DNA of 36,933 nucleotides from Chloroflexota bacterium (lineage in GTDB: Bacteria > Chloroflexota > Limnocylindria > Limnocylindrales > CSP1-4). Where the stretch lies: contig PLLE01000028.1 of assembly GCA_003141245.1 (NCBI GenBank), forward strand, positions 1 to 36,933, read 5' to 3'. Shown piece after piece: positions 1 to 8,808 of the stretch (within the stretch, counting starts at the first letter, position 1; each line of letters starts with the position of its first letter). The translations under genes were made by a program, and so were the position numbers. The notes below the pieces were generated by a model. The model saw only the letters and a list, made by a program, of their open reading frames with translations, had not been told where the DNA came from and did no database searches.

Positions 1-408
1 GGCCAGGGAGAGCTGCGCGACCTGGCCGCATCGGAGGCGCGCCAGCGGTCCGGGCTGCATCCCCTGCCTCCGTTCGGGGTCCTGGGGCTGGACGGCCATC
101 AGCGCCGCCCGATCGCCTCGCCGATCCTGGCACTCCTTGCAGCCCTGGCCGGGCGCGAGGTGGCGATCGTCACCGACCCGCCGCTGCTCGTCCTCGACGA
201 CCTGGACGTGCCGCTCCCGGAGCTTCCGCCGGATTGGGTGCGCGTTCGCAGCGGCCCGCGGGCCGGCCGCGAGGGTCGCTGGCTCGGTTCGGCCGGACTC
301 CATCGCTTCCGCGCCGGCATCCACCTGGAGGCCGCGAACGTCCGTCTCGGCGACGATCTGACCCCCACGGTGATCGCTCTCGCCGATCTGGAGCGCTTCA
401 TCTTCTAG
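1..408 (+). CDS. C-terminal part of a KOW-motif-like protein (5' end outside window)
   Basis: The frame is open from base 1 to a TAG at 406-408, giving 135 residues of a protein whose start lies outside the window. The last third (about residues 78-135) contains DWVRVRSGPRAGREGRWLG followed by a hydrophobic/charged pattern ending in LADLERFIF. This resembles a KOW motif (V-x-V-x-SGP-x-x-G-x-x-G), a small beta-barrel fold that often binds RNA or protein. The first part is a leucine/alanine-rich stretch with no motif I recognise. It ends 74 bases before tsaE and may share its transcript. The family is not identified, and the KOW call rests on one short motif. Confidence 0.55.
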   Translation, partial: GQGELRDLAASEARQRSGLHPLPPFGVLGLDGHQRRPIASPILALLAALAGREVAIVTDPPLLVLDDLDVPLPELPPDWVRVRSGPRAGREGRWLGSAGLHRFRAGIHLEAANVRLGDDLTPTVIALADLERFIF

Positions 409-482
409 TCGGACCGGCGGCGCCCGATCCGCCGGACGCACTGCGAGAGCCGGGCCGACACGCTTTCGGGTAACCTCCGAGG

Positions 483-1010
483 GTGATAGAAGGCCGGGCG
501 CTCGAACGCGTCGTCGAAACGCGAGATCCTGCGGGCACGCGCGCCCTTGCGGCGGCGCTGGCAGCAGCGGCGCGCCCGGGTGATCTGCTGAGCCTGGTGG
601 GGGAGCTGGGCGCCGGCAAGACCCAGTTCGCCAAGGGTTTCGGTGCCGGCTTGGGCGTGACTGACACGATCGTCTCGCCGAGCTTCGTGCTGATGGCCGA
701 GTATTGCGGACGCCTGCCGCTCTTCCATATCGACCTCTATCGGCTGGCCGACGCAGCCGAGGCACTGGCGGGCGGCCTGATCGACGAGCGCCAGGGCGAA
801 GGCGTCACCTTGATCGAATGGGCTGAGAGGCTGGCGGACGCCATGCCCGCCGGCCATCTCGACGTCCTGATCGAAGGCACGGGCGACGACCCGCGCCGGA
901 TCGTGCTCCGCGCCGCGGAAGCGACCTACTCCCGCTACCTGGACGCACTGTCGGGCGCATCGTCGGACGCCTCGCCGTTGGAATCGCCCGCGACGAAGGC
1001 CGTACGATGA
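483..1010 (+). CDS. tsaE: tRNA t6A biosynthesis ATPase TsaE
   Basis: TsaE is the P-loop ATPase that works with TsaB and TsaD to transfer threonylcarbamoyl onto A37 of ANN-decoding tRNAs. The 175-residue product has a clear Walker A, GELGAGKT, with Lys46-Thr47. Downstream are the family stretches TIVSPSFVLMAEY and LFHIDLYRL, and the Walker-B-like segment ending LIEWAERL. The start is GTG at 483, which places Walker A about 40 residues in, as usual. The last 20 or so residues, rich in Ser and Ala, are an unconserved tail. The stop overlaps the tsaB start (ATGA, 1007-1010), so translation is probably coupled. Family assignment is firm. Confidence 0.95.
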   Translation: MIEGRALERVVETRDPAGTRALAAALAAAARPGDLLSLVGELGAGKTQFAKGFGAGLGVTDTIVSPSFVLMAEYCGRLPLFHIDLYRLADAAEALAGGLIDERQGEGVTLIEWAERLADAMPAGHLDVLIEGTGDDPRRIVLRAAEATYSRYLDALSGASSDASPLESPATKAVR

Positions 1011-1690
1011 GCGCAGGTCGGACCCTGCTCGCGATAGACACGTCCGGCACCAGGGCCCTGGTGGCGCTGGGCTCCGCCGATGGCGCTCTCATCGACGAGA
1101 GTCGATGGCAGGCCGGCTATCGCCACGGCGAAGAGCTTCTGGCCCGCACCGACGAGCTGCTGGTCGCCAACCGGGTAGTGCTCGCGGAACTGGGCGGGAT
1201 CGTCGTGGGCACCGGCCCCGGGGCGTTCACGGGGATGCGCGTCGGCATCGCGACCGCCAAGGCGCTGGCGTATGGGCTAGACGTCCCGATCGCCGGCGTC
1301 GCCACTTCCGAAGCGCTGCTGGCCGCCGCCCGAGCGGTCGTCGGAGCGCCGGAGTCACGCGCGGTCGCCCTGCTGCTGCCGGCTGGGCCATCGGACCGCG
1401 TACTGGTTCTCGGGGGAGTGGCGTCCCTCCTCCGAGGCGGCGAGGACCCGGCGCTGGACGCGGCGGCGCTGCTCGTCGCCGTCGACCTGCCGGATCGGGC
1501 GCCGGCTGAGGCGCTGGCGCTGGGCGCCCAGGCCGAGCAGGGGCTCTCGGCCGCCCTGCTTCGACTCGGCGCGAGGCACCTTGCCTCCGGCGGGGACGAC
1601 GTCGCCCGCCTGGTGCCCGAGTACGTGACCCTGCCGCGCGGGATCGCGTCGGTGAAGGGAGAGGTTCGATGGTCGCACGACCGCACCTAG
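1007..1690 (+). CDS. tsaB: tRNA t6A biosynthesis protein TsaB
   Basis: TsaB is the catalytically inactive ASKHA-fold partner that dimerises with TsaD in the bacterial t6A machinery. The 227-residue sequence opens with LLAIDTSGTRALVAL, the first strand-loop of the actin-like fold, and carries the TsaB signature GTGPGAFTGMRVGIATAKALAY near residues 66-87. Length matches the family (about 220-240). It overlaps tsaE by 4 bases upstream and the next gene by 22 bases, consistent with a tightly coupled operon. The last third is variable, as in other TsaB proteins. Confidence 0.94.
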   Translation: MSAGRTLLAIDTSGTRALVALGSADGALIDESRWQAGYRHGEELLARTDELLVANRVVLAELGGIVVGTGPGAFTGMRVGIATAKALAYGLDVPIAGVATSEALLAAARAVVGAPESRAVALLLPAGPSDRVLVLGGVASLLRGGEDPALDAAALLVAVDLPDRAPAEALALGAQAEQGLSAALLRLGARHLASGGDDVARLVPEYVTLPRGIASVKGEVRWSHDRT

Positions 1691-2316
1691 CGATCGTCAT
1701 CGACCGCATGACTGTCGACGATCTGGGGGCCGTCCAGGAGATCGAGGGTGAGAGTTTCACCACGCCCTGGCCGCCGCACGCCTATCGCTCCGAGCTCGAA
1801 ACCAACCGCCTGGCGCACTACATCGTGGCCCGCTACAACGACCGGCTCGTCGGCTTCGCCGGCATGTGGCTGATGGTGGACGAGGCCCATATCACGACCT
1901 TCGCGGTGCGCAAGACCTGGCGCCGCCAGGGAGTGGGGGAGCGGCTCCTGCTGGCCCTGCTCGATCTGGCTCAGGCGCGCGGGGCGCGCGAGGCGACGCT
2001 CGAGGTCCGGCCGTCGAACCATCCCGCGCGCAGGCTGTATGAGAAGTACGGCTTCGCGCTCGTCGGCGTCCGGCGGCGCTACTACAGCGACGACAACGAG
2101 GATGCCCTGATCCTGACCACAGACACGCTCGACGGTCGGGCAATGCGCGATCGAATCGCGGCGCTTCGGGCGGCCGTTGCCAGGCGACAGGACGTCGAGA
2201 TTGGGAGCGACGGGCTGCCGGTCGGTCGTCCGGACGAGGCCGAAGAGGGCTCCGAAGGCGGTCGAGCCATCGCCCCCGACATCCTTCGGCCGAGCGGCGT
2301 CAGGAGGCAGTCGTGA
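1669..2316 (+). CDS. rimI: GNAT N-acetyltransferase, RimI family
   Basis: This is a GNAT acetyltransferase of the RimI type, which acetylates the N-terminus of ribosomal protein S18 in model bacteria and commonly sits beside tsaB and tsaD. Residues 14-150 carry the fold: IEGESFTTPWPPHAY, the acetyl-CoA loop RRQGVGERLL (R/Q-x-x-G-x-G/A pattern), and RLYEKYGFALVGVRRRYY near the end. The ATG at 1669 lies inside tsaB but has a good ribosome site (AAGGGAGAGG, 1655-1664). A second ATG at 1708, after the tsaB stop, is the alternative start. About 60 charged, probably disordered residues follow the domain, making the protein longer than the usual 150. Substrate is inferred from family and context. 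Confidence 0.88.
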   Translation: MVARPHLAIVIDRMTVDDLGAVQEIEGESFTTPWPPHAYRSELETNRLAHYIVARYNDRLVGFAGMWLMVDEAHITTFAVRKTWRRQGVGERLLLALLDLAQARGAREATLEVRPSNHPARRLYEKYGFALVGVRRRYYSDDNEDALILTTDTLDGRAMRDRIAALRAAVARRQDVEIGSDGLPVGRPDEAEEGSEGGRAIAPDILRPSGVRRQS

Positions 2317-3359
2317 AGCGGGGCGGCCTTATCCTGGCGGTCGAATCCAGCTGCGACGAGACAGGCATCGCCGTGGTGGAGGATGGCCGCAAGATTCACT
2401 CCAACGTCGTGGCGAGCCAGGTCGCGATGCACGCGGCGACAGGTGGGATCGTGCCGGAGGTCGCGGCGCGGGCCCATTTGCGCTGGATCGTGCCGGTGCT
2501 GGATGAGGCGTGGTCGGCGGCTGGAGTCGGCTGGGACGACATCTCGGCCGTGGCCGTCACCGAGGGGCCCGGGCTGGCCGGCTCGCTGCTGGTGGGGATC
2601 AACTTCGCCAAGACGCTGGCCTACGTCCACGGCAAGCCGCTCGTTCCGGTGAGCCACCTGGAGGGCCACTTGTACGCGGCATGGCTGACCGACGAGGCGC
2701 GCGAGGTCCCGGAGCCGCTCTTCCCGCTCGTCGCGCTGATCGTGTCGGGCGGGCACACCTTCCTTGTCGAAATGCGCGATCACCTGCAATACCGGCTACT
2801 CGGCGAGACGCTCGACGACGCGGCCGGCGAGGCGTTCGACAAGGTGGGCCGGCTGCTCGGGCTGCCGTACCCGGGCGGGCCGGCGATCATGAAGGCGGCG
2901 GCCGCGGCGGTCCGGCATGACGTCGCCTTCCCGAGGGCCTGGCTCGGCGACTCGTTCGATTTCAGCTTCAGCGGCCTCAAGACGGCAGCTCGGCGGACGA
3001 TCGCGGTGGAGGCCGGCGGGGCGGAGATGCCGCTTCCCCAAGATCGAGTTGCCGAGCTGGCGGACGGCTTCCAGGAGTCCGTCGTGGACGTGCTCGTGAC
3101 CAAGACGATACGGGCGGCGAAGGCGGCCGGTGCCAGGTCCGTCGTGCTTGGCGGCGGCGTCGCCGCGAACCGGGTGCTGCGGGATCGGCTGGCTCAGGCG
3201 GCACGGGCCGCAGGGATGCCGCTCGTGGTTCCACGGCCGGCGTTGTGCACGGACAACGGGGCGATGATCGGGGCAGCTGCCGCTCGACGGTTCGAGGCGG
3301 GGACGCGGGCTGGGCTCGACCTCGACGCGAAGCCGTCGCTGCCGCTGGCTCGACGGTGA
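2313..3359 (+). CDS. tsaD: tRNA N6-adenosine threonylcarbamoyltransferase TsaD
   Basis: TsaD is the catalytic subunit that moves the threonylcarbamoyl group from its AMP adduct to tRNA A37. The 348-residue protein shows all family marks: LAVESSCDETGIAVVE at the start; the metal-binding HLEGHLYAAW with His115 and His119; IVSGGHTFLVEM; GEAFDKVGRLLGLPYPGGP; DFSFSGLKTA; GGGVAANRVLRDRL; and LCTDNGAMIG near the end. The GTG start at 2313 follows a strong AGGAGG (2302-2307) with 5-base spacing and overlaps the rimI stop. TsaC, the enzyme that makes the adduct, is not in this window and must be elsewhere. Confidence 0.97.
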   Translation: MKRGGLILAVESSCDETGIAVVEDGRKIHSNVVASQVAMHAATGGIVPEVAARAHLRWIVPVLDEAWSAAGVGWDDISAVAVTEGPGLAGSLLVGINFAKTLAYVHGKPLVPVSHLEGHLYAAWLTDEAREVPEPLFPLVALIVSGGHTFLVEMRDHLQYRLLGETLDDAAGEAFDKVGRLLGLPYPGGPAIMKAAAAAVRHDVAFPRAWLGDSFDFSFSGLKTAARRTIAVEAGGAEMPLPQDRVAELADGFQESVVDVLVTKTIRAAKAAGARSVVLGGGVAANRVLRDRLAQAARAAGMPLVVPRPALCTDNGAMIGAAAARRFEAGTRAGLDLDAKPSLPLARR

Positions 3360-4396
3360 GCCAGTCGCCCGGCGCAAAACAGGGGCCGCAGGACGCCCGA
3401 GCGGTTCGCGGTGGCGCGCCCGGTGACGGTGGCCGTGGGGTGGCCGCCAGGCGGCCACGGCTCGACCCGCTTGCCGTCCGCCGTCTCCTCCGCGACGAGG
3501 GCCTGAGGGCCCGCCACTCGCTCTCGCAGAACTTCCTGGCCGATCCCGACGTCCTGCAGTCGATTCTCGATCTGGCGGCACCTGAACCGGGGCGGCGCAT
3601 TCTGGAGGTTGGGCCGGGACTCGGGATCCTGACCGGCGGTCTGCTGGCCGGCGGTGCGGCAGTCACGGCGGTCGAGCTCGATCGAAGGCTGGCCGATCGG
3701 CTGAGCCGGGTGAACGAGGAGGCAATCGCCTCGGGCGCCCTGACTCTCGTCCAGGGCGATATCCTCGACCAGAAGGTGAGCGAGCTGATCCAGCCGCCGT
3801 TCGAAGTCGTGGCCAATGTTCCCTATCACATCACGAGTCCGATTCTGCATCGCTTCCTGGGATCGGCGCCGCGACCGAGCCGGCTCGTCCTGATGCTGCA
3901 GCGCGAGGTGGCGGAGCGCATCTCCGCCGCTCCCGGCGAGATGAGCTACCTCTCGGTCTTCGTCCAGTTCCACGCCGCCGTCCGCATCGCCTTCGTCGTT
4001 CCGCGCGAGGCTTTCGAGCCGGCGCCCGAGGTCGAGTCGGCGGTGGTCGCGATCGAGCCGATCGATCCGCTGGGCGAGCGGCCGCGTCTCTCGGCCGAGG
4101 ACGAGGAGAGCCTGTGGCGGCTTGTCCAGGCGGGTTTCCGCGAGCGGCGCAAGATGCTGCGCAACGTTCTCGTGCGCCAGCTGGTGATGCCGGGCGAGGC
4201 GATCGATCGGGCCCTGGATGCATGCTCGATCGTCGGGGAGCGGCGGCCGCAGACCCTCGCCGTCGACGAGTGGTTGGCCCTGCGGGCCGCGTTGGGACCG
4301 TTGCCGGCGGAGCGGGTCAGAGGGGCCACGGCGGCGCCCGCTTCGAAGACGGCCAGGGCGGCGAAGGCCGGGTCGCGCGCGGGGCCGCGACGATGA
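3356..4396 (+). CDS. rsmA: 16S rRNA (adenine1518-N6/1519-N6)-dimethyltransferase RsmA (KsgA)
   Basis: RsmA dimethylates two adjacent adenosines in helix 45 of 16S rRNA late in small-subunit assembly. After a 40-residue basic N-terminal extension come SLSQNFL, the SAM-binding motif ILEVGPGLGILTGGLL, the acidic VELDRRLADRL, and the catalytic NVPYHITSPIL (N-I/V-P-Y motif IV). The C-terminal helical domain includes FRERRKMLRNVL. The chosen start is GTG 3356, in frame and overlapping the tsaD stop as GTGA. An open frame continues further upstream inside tsaD but is unlikely to be used. It ends with a basic Ala-rich tail and overlaps ispE by ATGA. It is longer (346 residues) than the usual 270-290 because of both tails. 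Confidence 0.93.
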   Translation: MSQSPGAKQGPQDARAVRGGAPGDGGRGVAARRPRLDPLAVRRLLRDEGLRARHSLSQNFLADPDVLQSILDLAAPEPGRRILEVGPGLGILTGGLLAGGAAVTAVELDRRLADRLSRVNEEAIASGALTLVQGDILDQKVSELIQPPFEVVANVPYHITSPILHRFLGSAPRPSRLVLMLQREVAERISAAPGEMSYLSVFVQFHAAVRIAFVVPREAFEPAPEVESAVVAIEPIDPLGERPRLSAEDEESLWRLVQAGFRERRKMLRNVLVRQLVMPGEAIDRALDACSIVGERRPQTLAVDEWLALRAALGPLPAERVRGATAAPASKTARAAKAGSRAGPRR

Positions 4397-5571
4397 CTGC
4401 CAGGGCGCCGGCGCCGACCCGTGGAGCGGAGCCGACCCGTGGTGCGGAGCCGACCCGTGGTGCGGCCGGCGTTCGCGTTCTCCGTTTCGCGCCGGCGAAG
4501 ATGAACCTAACGCTGGCCGTCGTCGGGCGCCGCGAGGACGGCTACCACGCCCTGCATTCGGTGATGGTGCCGCTGGCGCTCGGCGACGTCGTGGCGGTCT
4601 CTGTGGCGCCCGCTGGAGCCCGCGACGGAGCGAGCGGCGGGGCGCGCGGCGACACCCTGCGGATCGCGGGCTTGCCGCTCCTGGCCACTGCCGACGACCT
4701 CGTCTTGCGGGCTATCGGCGCCACTCGCGCGGCCGTCCGAGATGCCGCCTGGTCCGGCGACCAGGCCGACCCGCCGCCCCTCGCCGCGCGCCTCACGAAG
4801 CGCATCCCCGTGGCCGCGGGACTCGGCGGTGGCAGCAGCGACGCGGCTACGTCGATCGCCGCCGCCATGGAAGCCTGGGGCACCTCGCTCCCTTCTGCCC
4901 GGGTCGCCAAGATCGCCGCCTCTCTCGGGTCCGACGTACCGTTCTTCCTCGCCGGGGGAGTGGCTCTCGTGACCGGCCGTGGCGAGTTCGTCGAACGGCT
5001 GCCCGATCTCGAGGGGGATGCTCCGGCCGTGCTGATCGTCACGCCCCGACTTCCCGTTTCGACGCCCGCCGTCTTCGCGGCGTATGGCGGCGGCGCGCGC
5101 CCAGCCGAGGCCGGGGTCGCGCTGGCCGTCTCCGAGCGTCTCGTCGCCGACCTTCGGTCCGGCCTGGCCACGCCCGATCTCCTCGCCAGGGCGGAGGAGC
5201 TCGCCGCCGCCAACGATCTGCTGCCGGCGACCCTCTCGGTCGCCCCGCCTCTCGCCGGATTCCGCCGTGCGCTCCAGCGCATCCTTGGCCGCCCCGTCGG
5301 CCAATCCGGCTCCGGCCCCACGGCCTGGGTCCTCTATCCGTCGCTCGTTACGGCCCGCAAGGCCGCCCGGATCGTTCGCCTGCGGATCCGCGACGGTAGC
5401 CTGCCACCGATCGGCGATGGTGCGCCGTTCGTCGCGGCGACTGCGATTCTCTCGCGCGGATCGACGACCTCCACAGTCCACCCCGCCGGGGCTCACAATG
5501 TCGGCACAACCGAATCAGATCGCAAGATGGGGCGCCCAACCCGTGGGCGTCTCGATCCGAAAGGGAGCTAG
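4393..5571 (+). CDS. ispE: 4-diphosphocytidyl-2-C-methyl-D-erythritol kinase IspE
   Basis: IspE is the GHMP kinase that phosphorylates CDP-methylerythritol in the non-mevalonate isoprenoid pathway. Visible motifs are FAPAKMNLTLAVVGRREDGYH near residues 34-54, the ATP-binding PVAAGLGGGSSDAATS near 140-155, SDVPFFLAGGVALVTGRGE, and the C-terminal GQSGSGPTAWVLYP. The ATG at 4393 overlaps the rsmA stop. At 392 residues it is about 100 longer than usual. The N-terminus has a threefold PTRGA(E/A) repeat (DNA 4413-4466). The last 35 residues (from about 5461) look like translated intergenic sequence with no family likeness. The polyprenyl synthase at 8809 uses products of the same pathway. Confidence 0.92.
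   Translation: MTARAPAPTRGAEPTRGAEPTRGAAGVRVLRFAPAKMNLTLAVVGRREDGYHALHSVMVPLALGDVVAVSVAPAGARDGASGGARGDTLRIAGLPLLATADDLVLRAIGATRAAVRDAAWSGDQADPPPLAARLTKRIPVAAGLGGGSSDAATSIAAAMEAWGTSLPSARVAKIAASLGSDVPFFLAGGVALVTGRGEFVERLPDLEGDAPAVLIVTPRLPVSTPAVFAAYGGGARPAEAGVALAVSERLVADLRSGLATPDLLARAEELAAANDLLPATLSVAPPLAGFRRALQRILGRPVGQSGSGPTAWVLYPSLVTARKAARIVRLRIRDGSLPPIGDGAPFVAATAILSRGSTTSTVHPAGAHNVGTTESDRKMGRPTRGRLDPKGS
4413..4466. repeat. Three in-frame 18-bp tandem repeats in the ispE N-terminus
   Basis: Units at 4413-4430, 4431-4448 and 4449-4466 are nearly identical (unit GCCGACCCGTGGTGCGGA, with 1-2 mismatches) and encode repeated PTRGA(E/A). They lie before the conserved GHMP domain, so copy-number change would only alter a dispensable linker. 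Confidence 0.9.
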
Positions 5572-5577
5572 CCTTCG

Positions 5578-5961
5578 ATGACTCGCCAGGTGGTTTCGAC
5601 GGCCGGGGCGCCGGCCGCGATCGGCCCGTACAGTCAGGCCATCGCGATCGACGGTTTCGTGTTCTGTTCGGGCCAGGCGGGGCTCGACCCGATCACCGGC
5701 CAGCTGGTCAGTGGCATCGAAGACCAGACCGAGCGGACGATGCTCAACCTGGAGGCGGTACTGGCGGCAGCCGGCGTTTCGATGGCTGACGTCGTGAAGA
5801 CGACGATCTTCCTGACCGATCTGGCCAGCTTCTCGCTGGTGAACGCCATCTACTCCAGGCACATCGTGGGGCCGGCCCCGGCCCGGAGCACGGTCCAGGT
5901 TGCTGCGCTGCCTCGCAGCGCCCTGGTCGAGATCGAGGCGATCGCACGCCGCGCGAGTTGA
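5578..5961 (+). CDS. ridA: RidA family 2-iminobutanoate/2-iminopropanoate deaminase
   Basis: RidA (YjgF/YER057c/UK114) hydrolyses reactive enamine/imine intermediates made by PLP enzymes such as threonine dehydratase, and acts as a cytosolic trimer. The 127-residue length is typical. Signatures are AIGPYSQAIAIDGFVFCSGQ near the start, VVKTTIFLTDLASF in the middle, and PARSTVQVAALPRSALVEIEAIA at the end. This includes the arginine (PARST) that binds the substrate carboxylate and the closing glutamate. The ATG at 5578 has AAGGGAG at 5561-5567, which overlaps the ispE stop, so it is likely read from the ispE transcript. Confidence 0.94.
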   Translation: MTRQVVSTAGAPAAIGPYSQAIAIDGFVFCSGQAGLDPITGQLVSGIEDQTERTMLNLEAVLAAAGVSMADVVKTTIFLTDLASFSLVNAIYSRHIVGPAPARSTVQVAALPRSALVEIEAIARRAS

Positions 5962-5984
5962 TCTGCCCGGGTCTTCTGCGGCGC

Positions 5985-6002
5985 GCCGCCTCGCGCGGCG
6001 GC
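5985..6002. terminator. GC hairpin between ridA and glmU
   Basis: GCCGCC (5985-5990) and GGCGGC (5997-6002) form a 6-bp stem with loop TCGCGC. It sits 24 bases after the ridA stop and 27 before the glmU start. There is no T run, so this could be a weak or Rho-assisted terminator or simply GC-rich sequence. Confidence 0.3.
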
Positions 6003-6028
6003 ATAGTTCCGTGCTACCGTCCAGTGCC

Positions 6029-7426
6029 ATGAGTGAGTCCCCTGAGAGCGTCCTGCCGGTGGTGCTCGCCGCTGGGCTCGGGACGCGCATGAAGTCGAGC
6101 AAGCCCAAGGTTCTGCACGAGCTGTGCGGCCGCCCGATGCTGTCGTACGTACTCGACGCGGCAGAGGAGGTGGGCCACCGGCGGCCGCTCGTCGTCTACT
6201 CCCCGCATACGGCGGCAATCACCGAAGTCTTCGCGGATCGCGCCGATTTCGCCCTCCAGGAGGCGCCGCTGGGCACGGCGGATGCGGTCAAGGCGGCCCT
6301 GGCGCTCGCCCCCGCCGACGCTGGCGAGATCCTTGTCCTCTCCGGCGACGTGCCGCTCGTCGACCCCGACCTTCTGGCCGAGCTGATCGACCTGAGGCGG
6401 GCCCGCGGCGCCGCGATGGCTCTGGTCGGCGTCCACACTCTCGACCCGGAGGGCCTGGGCCGCGTGGTTCGCAGCGATGACGGCGGGCAGGTCCTGCGCA
6501 TCGTCGAGCAAAAGGACGCCACGCCCGATGAGCTGGAGATCGACGAGATCAACGCCGGGGTCTACGTTTTCGACGGCCCGTGGCTGCGCGGGCGGATCGG
6601 CGACGTGCAGGCCTCGCCCGTTTCGGGCGAATTCTACCTGCCGGCACTGGTCGTCCTGGCCCGCGAGGATCGCCGGCCGATCGTCTCGCTCGAAGTCGAA
6701 GATGACGGCACACTGGCCGGCATCAACGATCGCGCGCAGCTGGCCGAGGCCGAGCTCGATCTCCGGATGGCGATCAACGAGGCGCACATGATGGCCGGGG
6801 TGACGATGATCGACCCGAGCCAGACCTACGTCGACGCCTCGGTCGAGCTGGCCTCCGACGTCACGCTCGAGCCCAACGTCATCCTTCGGGGGAGCACACG
6901 CATCGGCGAGGGAACTCGAATCGGCGCGGGCAGCCAGATAATCGACACCGTGGTCGGTCGCAACTGCTTCATCTGGGCCAGCGTTCTCGAATGCTCCGAG
7001 GTGGAGGACGAGGTCCAGATCGGGCCCTTCTCGCACCTTCGGCCCAAGTCCTCGATCGGGCGCAGCGCGAAGCTCGGCAACTTTGCCGAGGTCAAGGCGA
7101 GCCGCCTCGAACCCGGCGTCCAGCAGCACCACTTCAGCTACATCGGCGACGCGGTCCTGGGCGAGAAGACGAACGTCGGCGCGGGCACGGTCACCTGCAA
7201 CTACGACGGCGTCCGAAAGCACAAGACGAAGGTCGGCAAGCGGGTCTTCCTGGGTTCGGACACGATGCTGGTGGCTCCCGTGGAGCTGGGCGACGACTCG
7301 CGCACCGGGGCCGGATCGGTCGTGACGAGGGACGTGCCCGACGGAATGCTGGCGGTTGGCGTTCCGGCTCGGGTCCGCAAGCCGCGGCAGCCCGGTGACG
7401 AGTCGCCGCTCGACAAGACCCAATGA
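6029..7426 (+). CDS. glmU: Bifunctional UDP-N-acetylglucosamine pyrophosphorylase / glucosamine-1-phosphate N-acetyltransferase GlmU
   Basis: GlmU acetylates glucosamine-1-phosphate and then uridylates it, giving UDP-GlcNAc for peptidoglycan. The N-terminal pyrophosphorylase domain shows LAAGLGTRMKSSKPKVLHEL near residues 12-31, with later PLGTADAVKAAL and LSGDVPLV. From about residue 260 a left-handed beta-helix of hexapeptide repeats follows. It contains KLGNFAEVKASRL, HHFSYIGDAVLGEKTNVGAG and TCNYDGVRKHKTKVG, which form the acetyltransferase site. It ends with GVPARVRKPRQP. At 465 residues it matches the family. The ATG at 6029 is chosen because conserved sequence begins about ten residues later; the frame stays open upstream into ridA. 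It overlaps the next gene by ATGA. Confidence 0.96.
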   Translation: MSESPESVLPVVLAAGLGTRMKSSKPKVLHELCGRPMLSYVLDAAEEVGHRRPLVVYSPHTAAITEVFADRADFALQEAPLGTADAVKAALALAPADAGEILVLSGDVPLVDPDLLAELIDLRRARGAAMALVGVHTLDPEGLGRVVRSDDGGQVLRIVEQKDATPDELEIDEINAGVYVFDGPWLRGRIGDVQASPVSGEFYLPALVVLAREDRRPIVSLEVEDDGTLAGINDRAQLAEAELDLRMAINEAHMMAGVTMIDPSQTYVDASVELASDVTLEPNVILRGSTRIGEGTRIGAGSQIIDTVVGRNCFIWASVLECSEVEDEVQIGPFSHLRPKSSIGRSAKLGNFAEVKASRLEPGVQQHHFSYIGDAVLGEKTNVGAGTVTCNYDGVRKHKTKVGKRVFLGSDTMLVAPVELGDDSRTGAGSVVTRDVPDGMLAVGVPARVRKPRQPGDESPLDKTQ

Positions 7427-8778
7427 GCGATTTCATCCTGCAGCTGCTGGTCGTCCTCTTCCTCGTCCTCATCGAGGCGGTCTTCGTCGCGGCCGAAATC
7501 TCGCTGGTCAGCCTGCGCCACAGCCGGATCGATCAGCTCATCGACGAAGGCCAACGGGGCGCGCCTCGGGTCAAGCGGTTGGTCCATGACCCGGGCCGCT
7601 TCCTGGCCGTGGCCCAGATCGGCGTCACGTTCGTCGGCTTCCTGGCCTCGGCATACGCGGCGGTGAACCTGGGCGACCGGCTGGCGGTCGTCTTGCGCGA
7701 CGTTCCGATAGTCAAGGATGCCGCGGCGGGCGTCGCTCTCCTGACGGTCACGATCCTGATGTCCCTCTTCTTCATCATCTTCGGGGAGCTGGTGCCCAAG
7801 ACGCTGGCCCTGGCTCGGCCGGATCGTGTGGCGCTGGCGCTGGCCGGTCCGATCGACGTGCTCGGCCGGATCCTGGCTCCACTGGTGAGCCTGCTCACCT
7901 GGCTGACCCGCAAGATCGCCGGCGGGTTTGGCACGGACGTCGCCCAGCAAGCCCAGATCAGCTCGCAGGAACTGAAGCTGATCGTCGAGCGCGGCGGCGA
8001 GCAGGGGATCCTGGAGGCGGAAGAGGAGCAGATGATCAGCGCCGTCATCGAGCTGGGCGAGCGCCGTCTGCACGAGATCATGGTTCCGCGCACGGACATA
8101 AGCGCGTTGCCGGTCACGACCAGCCTGGACGATGCGATCGACACCATTATCCGCGAGGGTCACAGCCGCATTCCCGTATACGAGAATTCCATCGACGAGG
8201 TGTGCGGCATCCTCTACGCGAAGGACCTGCTCCCGGTGCTCAAGGGGCAAGAGAAGCGACCCGACCTGCGCGCGCTGCTCCGTGCGCCGCTCTTCGCGCC
8301 GGAGTCGATGTCGATCGACGATCTGCTCCACAAGCTGCAGCGGCGGAAGGTGCATCTGGCGATCGTGCTCGACGAGTACGGCGGCACCGCAGGCATGGTC
8401 ACGATCGAGGATCTGCTCGAGGAGATCGTCGGCGAGATACAGGACGAGTATGACGAGGAGGAGCCGATGACGGTGCGGCTCTCCGATGACGAGGCGCGTA
8501 TCGATGGGCGGGCATCGGTCGACGACCTGGGCGAGCTATTCGACGTCGAGCTGGCCGGCCTCGAGGATTCGGAGGAGTACGACACGGTCGGCGGGCTCAT
8601 CTACCACCGCATCGGCGGCGTGCCGCGACCGGGCGACCAGATCCGCCTCGAGGAGCAGGGACTGACGCTCACCGTGGAGTCGACCGACGGTCGTCGCGTG
8701 GGGAAGGTCCTGGCCGTCCGCGAACCGGCGGACCAGGACGGACGGGCGCCCTCCGACCAGGAGTCGGATCAGCGATAG
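7423..8778 (+). CDS. CNNM/CorC-type membrane protein (DUF21, CBS pair, CorC/HlyC domain)
   Basis: This is an integral membrane protein of the family annotated as hemolysin-like or magnesium/cobalt efflux CorC/YfjD; characterised members move or sense Mg2+. Residues 1-195 form the DUF21 region, with hydrophobic segments starting [17 protein letters not shown] and including [20 protein letters not shown]. The conserved [13 protein letters not shown] marks entry to a CBS pair (about 215-345), and [20 protein letters not shown] is the second CBS signature. The C-terminal CorC/HlyC domain contains [20 protein letters not shown]. The start overlaps glmU by ATGA. Family is certain; the transported ion is inferred. 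Confidence 0.9.
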   Translation: MSDFILQLLVVLFLVLIEAVFVAAEISLVSLRHSRIDQLIDEGQRGAPRVKRLVHDPGRFLAVAQIGVTFVGFLASAYAAVNLGDRLAVVLRDVPIVKDAAAGVALLTVTILMSLFFIIFGELVPKTLALARPDRVALALAGPIDVLGRILAPLVSLLTWLTRKIAGGFGTDVAQQAQISSQELKLIVERGGEQGILEAEEEQMISAVIELGERRLHEIMVPRTDISALPVTTSLDDAIDTIIREGHSRIPVYENSIDEVCGILYAKDLLPVLKGQEKRPDLRALLRAPLFAPESMSIDDLLHKLQRRKVHLAIVLDEYGGTAGMVTIEDLLEEIVGEIQDEYDEEEPMTVRLSDDEARIDGRASVDDLGELFDVELAGLEDSEEYDTVGGLIYHRIGGVPRPGDQIRLEEQGLTLTVESTDGRRVGKVLAVREPADQDGRAPSDQESDQR

Positions 8779-8808
8779 AGTCCAGGCGCAGGGTCGTCGG
8801 GGCGAGGC

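Noticed and set aside
5440-5520. REP-like element within the ispE 3' end (CCCCGCCGGGG core)
   Set aside because: Only one copy is visible and the palindrome has almost no loop; without further copies it cannot be called a repeat family.
6014-7423. Long antisense open frames over glmU and the CNNM gene
   Set aside because: Shadow frames of real genes; no ribosome sites or recognisable domains.
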